Notes under the pieces: generated by a model
What the model was told of the DNA's origin: nothing
The model's input: only the letters and a program-made list of their open reading frames with translations
Databases searched by the model: none
Source: an uncultured Collinsella sp.
Lineage (GTDB): Bacteria; Actinomycetota; Coriobacteriia; Coriobacteriales; Coriobacteriaceae
Reading direction: 5' to 3'
Length of the DNA: 11,471 nucleotides
Assembly (NCBI GenBank): GCA_900543615.1
Contig: UQSC01000057.1
Location: 1-11,471 of the forward strand
Program-made: the position numbers and the translations under genes
Shown: positions 7,095 to 11,471 of the stretch, in pieces
Position numbering within the stretch: position 1 is the stretch's first letter
Layout of the letters: every line of letters begins with the position of its first letter

Positions 7095-8944
7095 GAAAGA
7101 TCACTCTCCGTATAGGTTCTTTGGTATCCGAGCAAATATAGGCATATCCCAACGATTATAGAGGATAGGGTTCCCGCAACCGCCGCCTTGGCGACGACCG
7201 CGGCTGCAAGGCTGGCAATTTCCATATGGTGTGCAAGACAGGACGCCGCTGCGCAGCCGATGCCGGTGACAGCGATGGCGGCGATTGCGGCAAGGTTTGA
7301 GCCCTGATTGGCATGCTTGGCGTGGACATTGAGCAGCGCAGATGACGCCGCGGCAGTTGTCGCGACCAGCACAAAGGCAGCCCAAAGGAGCGGGTCTCCC
7401 AGCGCTGCGGCAACGTTACCGAGCCCCAGCACGCCTCCGGCTGAAAGCGCGACCGTGGCCAGACGGGCAAAAAGCGCGCCCATGCCCGTTGCCGCGGCGG
7501 CGCTTGTCGGGCCGAGCCAAAATGACGCGACGCCGGCGGCGACCCCAGCTGCCAGGAAGGTATTGCCGGTCAGACAGCCAAGCGCGAGTGCACAGGTGAG
7601 CGCGGCGCTCGCGGCAGCCTCGGTGCGACCCCAGGCGATCCACCAACCGGACATGGCGGCGGCAAAGATCACCGCGACGGGCAACATCGACAGGATGCCC
7701 TGCGCCTGCATGGTGGCGTTGGCCATGAGCACCAAAAAGCCCACAGCCGAGATGGCCGAGCCAATTTGGGGGGCCAGGCCAGCCGCCGCTCCGATTGCGA
7801 TAGCCGCAATGACCAGGCCGGGAAGCGCCGCGACCCCGGCCGTTTGCATCAGCAAAAAGCTAAAGGTGCCGCACGTTAGCGCCGAGATAATGCGCATGGT
7901 GTAGTCGCGCGCATGGCTCCAGCGCGTGCCCGCCCAGCCGAGTGCGGGGTCGACCTCGATGGCGTCGTCCTCGTAGTGCGATGGCTCGATACCGTCGAGC
8001 TCCTGCTCGTCATCCGAAAGCTCGCCAACCATTTGCTCCAGGCTGCGACGGCCCTCGCGCACGCTGCCCAGACCGGCAAGGAGCTGGTCGCAAAATGCCT
8101 CGATGCTGTTGGGGCGGTCCTGCGGCATGGGGGAGAGCGCGCTCATGAGCGCGCTCTCGGCTCCCGGGGGAAAGTGTGGTATCAGCTCGCTGGGATAGGT
8201 GGCGCCGCCGATGATGCGGTCGAGCGAGTCGGCGGGCGTGGCCGCCATAAAGGGAGCGCTGCCGCACAGGCCCTCGTAGATCACACAGGCGAGGGCAAAG
8301 ACATCGGCGCGCTCGTCGACCGTGCCGGTCTCGATATCGAGCTGCTCGGGCGGCATGTAGCCGATGGTGCCGCCGCGCGAGCCGCCAAAGCCACCGGCGG
8401 ACGACAGCCGCGCCATGCCAAAGTCGGTGAGCTTTACATTGCCCGAGTGGTCGATGAGCACGTTGGCGGGCTTAATGTCCAGGTGGAGTACGCCATTACT
8501 ATGGGCGAAGGTGAGCGCCTGGCCCAGGGCATCGGCAATGGCCGCGGCCTCGTCAAAGGTAAGTGAGTGGCCGTCCACGCGGTGCAAAAACTCGGCCAGC
8601 GACATGCCATCGACATATTCCATAACCAGGTAGGCATAGGCTGTGTCGTGCGTAAAGTCGATGACCTGCACGATATTAGGATGTTGAAGCATGGCGGCGG
8701 TGTGCGCCTCGCGCAGGACATCCATGATGTCGCTGGCGCGCATGCCGGCACCGTTGATAAGGGGGATGCGCTTAATGGCGACGCGGCGGCGCAGGTGCGT
8801 GTCGCGGCAGATCTCGATGGAGCCAAAACCGCCGGTCGCAAGTGTCTCGAGCGGCTGGTACCGCTTGAGCAGCTCGCGAGAGCTGGTGCCCTCCAAAGGA
8901 ACGTCCGGCGAGAACCGGGCGGTATGTTGCGAGAAAAGCGGCAT
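7091..8944 (-). CDS. Membrane serine/threonine protein kinase with polytopic C-terminus and non-RD catalytic loop
   Basis: A 617-residue kinase heading the cluster. The kinase domain spans about 28-285: glycine loop A36-T-G-G-F-G41 (first Gly replaced by Ala), K58, E79, catalytic loop H154-L155-D156 with K158 and N161, D174-F-G176 and P199-E200. Leu in place of the Arg of HRD makes it a non-RD kinase; the catalytic Asp and metal Asp remain, so activity is plausible. An acidic linker (about 290-345) leads to a strongly hydrophobic Ala/Gly-rich region with roughly eight or more membrane spans (about 350-605) and a short cytoplasmic tail. No PASTA repeats are seen, unlike PknB. The ATG at 8944 was chosen because GAGGG lies 6 nt upstream; the TTG at 8950 directly abuts that site. 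The stop overlaps the fhaA GTG. It may do the job of pknA, which is absent between pbpA and pknB; that is inference. Confidence 0.9.
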   Translation of the reverse strand: MPLFSQHTARFSPDVPLEGTSSRELLKRYQPLETLATGGFGSIEICRDTHLRRRVAIKRIPLINGAGMRASDIMDVLREAHTAAMLQHPNIVQVIDFTHDTAYAYLVMEYVDGMSLAEFLHRVDGHSLTFDEAAAIADALGQALTFAHSNGVLHLDIKPANVLIDHSGNVKLTDFGMARLSSAGGFGGSRGGTIGYMPPEQLDIETGTVDERADVFALACVIYEGLCGSAPFMAATPADSLDRIIGGATYPSELIPHFPPGAESALMSALSPMPQDRPNSIEAFCDQLLAGLGSVREGRRSLEQMVGELSDDEQELDGIEPSHYEDDAIEVDPALGWAGTRWSHARDYTMRIISALTCGTFSFLLMQTAGVAALPGLVIAAIAIGAAAGLAPQIGSAISAVGFLVLMANATMQAQGILSMLPVAVIFAAAMSGWWIAWGRTEAAASAALTCALALGCLTGNTFLAAGVAAGVASFWLGPTSAAAATGMGALFARLATVALSAGGVLGLGNVAAALGDPLLWAAFVLVATTAAASSALLNVHAKHANQGSNLAAIAAIAVTGIGCAAASCLAHHMEIASLAAAVVAKAAVAGTLSSIIVGICLYLLGYQRTYTESDLS

Positions 8945-8950
8945 GGCCAA

Positions 8951-8955
8951 CCCTC
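8951..8955 (-). promoter_or_regulatory. Ribosome binding site of the membrane kinase
   Basis: GAGGG on the minus strand lies 6 nt before the ATG at 8944 and directly next to a TTG at 8950, so it selects the ATG and gives a 617-residue product. Confidence 0.6.
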
Positions 8956-9024
8956 GTGCGTTTAAAGTTCGTTTGCGAGCGGCGGGCGCGGAGCCGAGCC
9001 GTTCGCGGTGGCATAGATGCTGCT

Positions 9025-9033
9025 AGTGTAGCA
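9025..9033 (-). promoter_or_regulatory. Possible extended -10 promoter for the kinase-fha-pstP cluster
   Basis: On the minus strand the 144-nt gap 8945-9088 holds TGCTACACT, a TGn extended -10 followed by a TACACT hexamer. No good -35 is seen at 16-18 nt. Transcription would begin near 9018 and give a leader of about 75 nt that contains an imperfect 9-bp inverted repeat (8975-8983 with 8998-9006). No T-rich terminator is seen for the gene upstream, so read-through from it is also possible. Confidence 0.3.
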
Positions 9034-9088
9034 CGCTCGGGCGGATGGCGAGGATAACGGGATGCGAGGCTGCCTGTCTGTCTTGGCC

Positions 9089-9796
9089 TTAGCGCTTCTT
9101 CTTGTTCTTCTTCTGCTTGCGCTTGGTCTCCTGGGGCTTGTCGCCCTGCTTGGCCTCGGCGGCGGCCTTTTCAGCCTTCATCTTCTTGCGTTTGGTCTCG
9201 ATGCGGAGTTTTTTGTTGATGCGCGCCTTAAGGAAGGTGCCAAACTGCTCGGCATCGCCGCGAATAAAGGTTTCCTTAGGGATCGTCACGCCCTGGTCGG
9301 CGAACATGGCCACAAAGATGCGCTCGCCGTCGAGCACGTGGTCGAGCTTCTCAAACGGGAAAAACTGCGACTTGCCGCTCTTGCCCCAAACCATCAGGCC
9401 GTCCTCGTTGGCGGCGACGCGGCGATAGCGGCCACCCATGGACTCGTCGGCCTCGACGGAATCGATAAAGTCGCGGGCGAGGGTGTGGTGCAGGTTTTTG
9501 CTCCACCAGGCCAAAAAGGCGCCGAACACGATCAACACGACGCCGAACTTGATCCAGCTGCCGCCGGCCACCAGCATGCCGATGCCGATGAGCGCGGCAA
9601 TTGCCGCGGCGACATACAGCGAGCCGCGACGCCTGGGCGAGGCGACCAGGCGGGCGAAGTCGGTGACCAGGTCGTTTTCGTACTGGTACTCGTTGAGGTA
9701 CAGGATGCCGTCATCGGCTGCGGCCTGCTCCTCGAGCGCGACCTCGACCTGGTCGGCTGCTTCGGAGGGAACGAGGTTGCTCTCTGCGTCTGCCAT
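9089..9796 (-). CDS. YcxB-like membrane protein with lysine-rich tail
   Basis: A 235-residue protein of unproved function. The acidic N-terminus (1-45) is probably cytoplasmic. Two adjacent membrane helices follow (about 59-79 and 80-98), then a soluble domain (about 105-198) with GLMVWGKSGKSQFFPFEKLD, an aromatic FV stretch and VTIPKETF, a pattern resembling the YcxB-like C-terminal domain. The end (about 199-235) is a highly basic, Lys-rich, probably helical then disordered tail. The ATG at 9796 has GGAG 10 nt upstream. It is on the same strand as the kinase cluster but separated by 144 nt, and divergent from dnaX. I cannot assign a role; the family label rests on pattern recognition only. 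Confidence 0.8.
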   Translation of the reverse strand: MADAESNLVPSEAADQVEVALEEQAAADDGILYLNEYQYENDLVTDFARLVASPRRRGSLYVAAAIAALIGIGMLVAGGSWIKFGVVLIVFGAFLAWWSKNLHHTLARDFIDSVEADESMGGRYRRVAANEDGLMVWGKSGKSQFFPFEKLDHVLDGERIFVAMFADQGVTIPKETFIRGDAEQFGTFLKARINKKLRIETKRKKMKAEKAAAEAKQGDKPQETKRKQKKNKKKR

Positions 9797-9853
9797 GCTC
9801 TTTGGACTCCTATCGCGGCGGGCTCGCCGTACGGGTTATTATGAATGCAGTAT

Positions 9854-9871
9854 GCCGTGCGACCGCATGGC
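9854..9871. repeat. Imperfect 18-bp inverted repeat in the divergent intergenic region
   Basis: GCCGTGCG-AC-CGCATGGC, with seven of eight arm positions complementary, lies in the 115-nt region (9797-9911) between the YcxB-like gene and dnaX. Position and symmetry suit a repressor site, but GC-rich DNA makes chance palindromes common. The same region has a GTATAC at 9892-9897, which reads TATACT (a good -10) on the minus strand; no strong -35 is visible in either direction. Confidence 0.3.
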
Positions 9872-9911
9872 CGTCGCGGCAACAAGACTCAGTATACCCG
9901 GGGGAGCACCC

Positions 9912-11471
9912 ATGGAATCGTTGTACCGAAAGTATCGCCCGCTCACCTTCGACTCCGTGGTGGGCCAGCAGCATATCGTCTCGACGCTCGAGCACGCCAT
10001 CACCGAGGGACGCCTGTCCCACGCGTACCTGTTCTGCGGACCGCGCGGCACGGGCAAGACCACCATGGCGCGCATTCTGGCCAAGGCGCTGCTGTGCCGT
10101 AATGCCGAGGCAGCGCGCGCCGAGGGTGCAAGCGGCTGCATGCCCGACGGTACTTGCGAGGAGTGCGAGCTCATTGCCGAGGGCAACCACCCGGATGTCT
10201 ACGAGCTCGATGCCGCAAGCCGTACCGGCGTGGACAACGTGCGCGAGGAGATCATCAACTCCGTCAACTTTGCCCCGGTGCGCGGCAAGTACAAGATTTA
10301 TATCATCGACGAGGTCCACATGCTCACGACGGCGGCGTTTAACGCGCTGCTCAAGACGCTTGAGGAGCCGCCGGCGCACGTGATCTTTGTGCTGTGCACC
10401 ACCGACCCGCAAAAGATTCTGGAGACCATCCTCTCGCGCTGCCAGCGCTTCGATTTCCACCGTATCGGCAACGAGGATATCGAGCATCGCCTGGCATACG
10501 TGTGCGAGCAGGAGGGCTTCGATTACGACGACGAGGCGCTCGCTATCGTGGCGCGCCATGCAAAGGGCGGCATGCGCGACGCGTTGTCCACGCTGGAGCA
10601 GCTGAGCGTCTTTGGCAACGGTTCTGTGCATGCGGACGACGCCCGCTCGCTTTTGGGCGAGGTTTCGGACCAGATTCTGGGCGAGTTTTCCCGCGCCATT
10701 GCCGATCGCGATGTTGCCGAGCTGTATGGGCTTATTCGCGCGCAGGTCGAGGAAGGTAACGATCTGCTGGAGCTGACGCGCGACCTGGTGGCGCACGTGC
10801 GCGACGTGTATGTTGCCTGCGTTACCGGTGCCCGTGCCGAGTTGTTTGAGGGCGGCTCCGAGCAGGCCGAGGCGCTTGCTGCCGAGGCCGCTGCCTTTGG
10901 CGAGCATCCTGCCGACCGCCTGGCTCGTGTGCTGACAGTGCTCGACGATGCCGCACTGGAGATGAGGGGCGCGAGCGACGTGCGCCTGGTGCTCGAGATT
11001 GCCTGCACGCGTCTGGCGCGTCCCGAGGCTGATTTAACGATTGAGGCATTGGCCGAGCGCGTGGCACGCCTGGAGGCCATGATTGCCAACGGCGCCGTGC
11101 CGGCGAGCGTGGCTGCTGCTCAGGCCGCCGTGCCTGCAGCATCCGTACCCGCTGCTGCCCAACAGCCGACGCTCATTTCGGGCGCCCGCGCTGCCGCCCC
11201 GGCGGCATCCGCTGCCCCCGCTGCTACGTCCGCGCGCCAGGGCGGTATGCCTTGGGACCGCGGCGCTGCTGTTCCGGCTGCCCAGCCTGCGACCAAGTCC
11301 GCGGCTCCTGCGCCGGCGCCCAGACCTGTAACGCCTGCACCTCAGCCCGTTGCGGCTCCGGCTTCCGCGCCTGCTGCATCGACCGTGTCGGTGTCCAAGC
11401 CCAACAACGCCGCCCAGGTTGCCGCCGCCGGCGTCCTCAACCGCGGGGGTCTCGGCAGCACCGGCGGCGGC
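9912..11471 (+). CDS. dnaX: DNA polymerase III subunit gamma/tau (clamp loader ATPase), 3' end beyond window
   Basis: The first 520 codons of dnaX, open to the window edge. The AAA+ clamp-loader ATPase loads the beta clamp and, as tau, couples polymerase to helicase. The N-terminus MESLYRKYRPLTFDSVVGQ is diagnostic. Walker A is G43-P-R-G-T-G-K49-T50; the zinc module has C62, C76, C82 and C85; Walker B is I-I-D133-E134-V-H; the SRC motif S175-R176-C177 supplies the arginine finger. Domain III runs to about 385, then an Ala/Pro-rich linker fills about 390-520, where the window ends. The ATG at 9912 has a GGGGGAG site 5 nt upstream. No A-AAA-AAG slippery heptamer is seen in the visible part, so an E. 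coli-type frameshift making gamma is not supported here. It is transcribed away from the rest of the window. Confidence 0.97.
   Translation, partial: MESLYRKYRPLTFDSVVGQQHIVSTLEHAITEGRLSHAYLFCGPRGTGKTTMARILAKALLCRNAEAARAEGASGCMPDGTCEECELIAEGNHPDVYELDAASRTGVDNVREEIINSVNFAPVRGKYKIYIIDEVHMLTTAAFNALLKTLEEPPAHVIFVLCTTDPQKILETILSRCQRFDFHRIGNEDIEHRLAYVCEQEGFDYDDEALAIVARHAKGGMRDALSTLEQLSVFGNGSVHADDARSLLGEVSDQILGEFSRAIADRDVAELYGLIRAQVEEGNDLLELTRDLVAHVRDVYVACVTGARAELFEGGSEQAEALAAEAAAFGEHPADRLARVLTVLDDAALEMRGASDVRLVLEIACTRLARPEADLTIEALAERVARLEAMIANGAVPASVAAAQAAVPAASVPAAAQQPTLISGARAAAPAASAAPAATSARQGGMPWDRGAAVPAAQPATKSAAPAPAPRPVTPAPQPVAAPASAPAASTVSVSKPNNAAQVAAAGVLNRGGLGSTGGG

Noticed and set aside
8975..9006. 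Terminator after the YcxB-like gene
   Set aside because: The imperfect 9-bp stem is not followed by a T tract on the minus strand and lies closer to the kinase start, so it may be only a leader hairpin.
9810..10907. Minus-strand 365-codon open frame opposite dnaX
   Set aside because: It is antisense to the clearly conserved dnaX ATPase domain; long antisense frames are expected in GC-rich coding DNA, and it has no recognisable domain.
9912..11471. Programmed frameshift site producing gamma from dnaX
   Set aside because: No A-AAA-AAG or similar slippery heptamer was seen in the visible 520 codons; the site could lie beyond the window.

Overview
The window is high-GC DNA, apparently from an actinobacterium. 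A cell-wall and Ser/Thr-phosphorylation gene cluster next to dnaX, the GTG start of fhaA and the Ala/Pro-rich linkers all fit Actinomycetota. The fused SEDS-PBP gene and compact layout make me suspect a gut Coriobacteriia of the Collinsella type, but that is inference. The left edge is the end of an assembled contig: positions 2-34 are an untrimmed Nextera (Tn5) sequencing adapter, not genome.

Layout. Five complete genes on the minus strand, read right to left, form a tightly packed cluster, followed after a 132-nt gap by a sixth, truncated gene: a membrane Ser/Thr kinase with a non-RD catalytic loop (8944-7091), fhaA (7094-6081), fhaB (6074-5658), the PP2C phosphatase pstP (5661-3862), one 956-codon gene joining a RodA/FtsW-type SEDS glycosyltransferase to a class B penicillin-binding protein (3845-975), and a PknB-type kinase (842 to the contig edge). 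Junctions among the first five genes are either 4-nt start/stop overlaps or gaps of at most 16 nt. Right of this cluster lies a separate minus-strand gene for a YcxB-like membrane protein (9796-9089). A 115-nt divergent intergenic region then leads to dnaX on the plus strand (9912 to the right edge, truncated inside its Ala/Pro-rich linker).

How the genes work together. The order matches the known mycobacterial locus fhaA-fhaB-pstP-rodA-pbpA-pknA-pknB, with two differences: rodA and pbpA are one open reading frame, and no pknA lies between pbpA and pknB, while a different multi-spanning kinase heads the cluster. The kinases are expected to phosphorylate cell-wall and division targets, the FHA proteins to read phosphothreonine, PstP to reverse the marks, and the SEDS-PBP protein to polymerise and cross-link peptidoglycan. 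dnaX (DNA polymerase III tau/gamma clamp loader) is a separate housekeeping unit.

I found no RNA gene, CRISPR array, insertion sequence or prophage. No gap between genes exceeds 144 nt. The points most worth a second look are the SEDS-PBP fusion, the non-RD membrane kinase, an Asp at an activation-loop phosphosite position in the PknB-like kinase, and the adapter contamination with its artefactual peptides.
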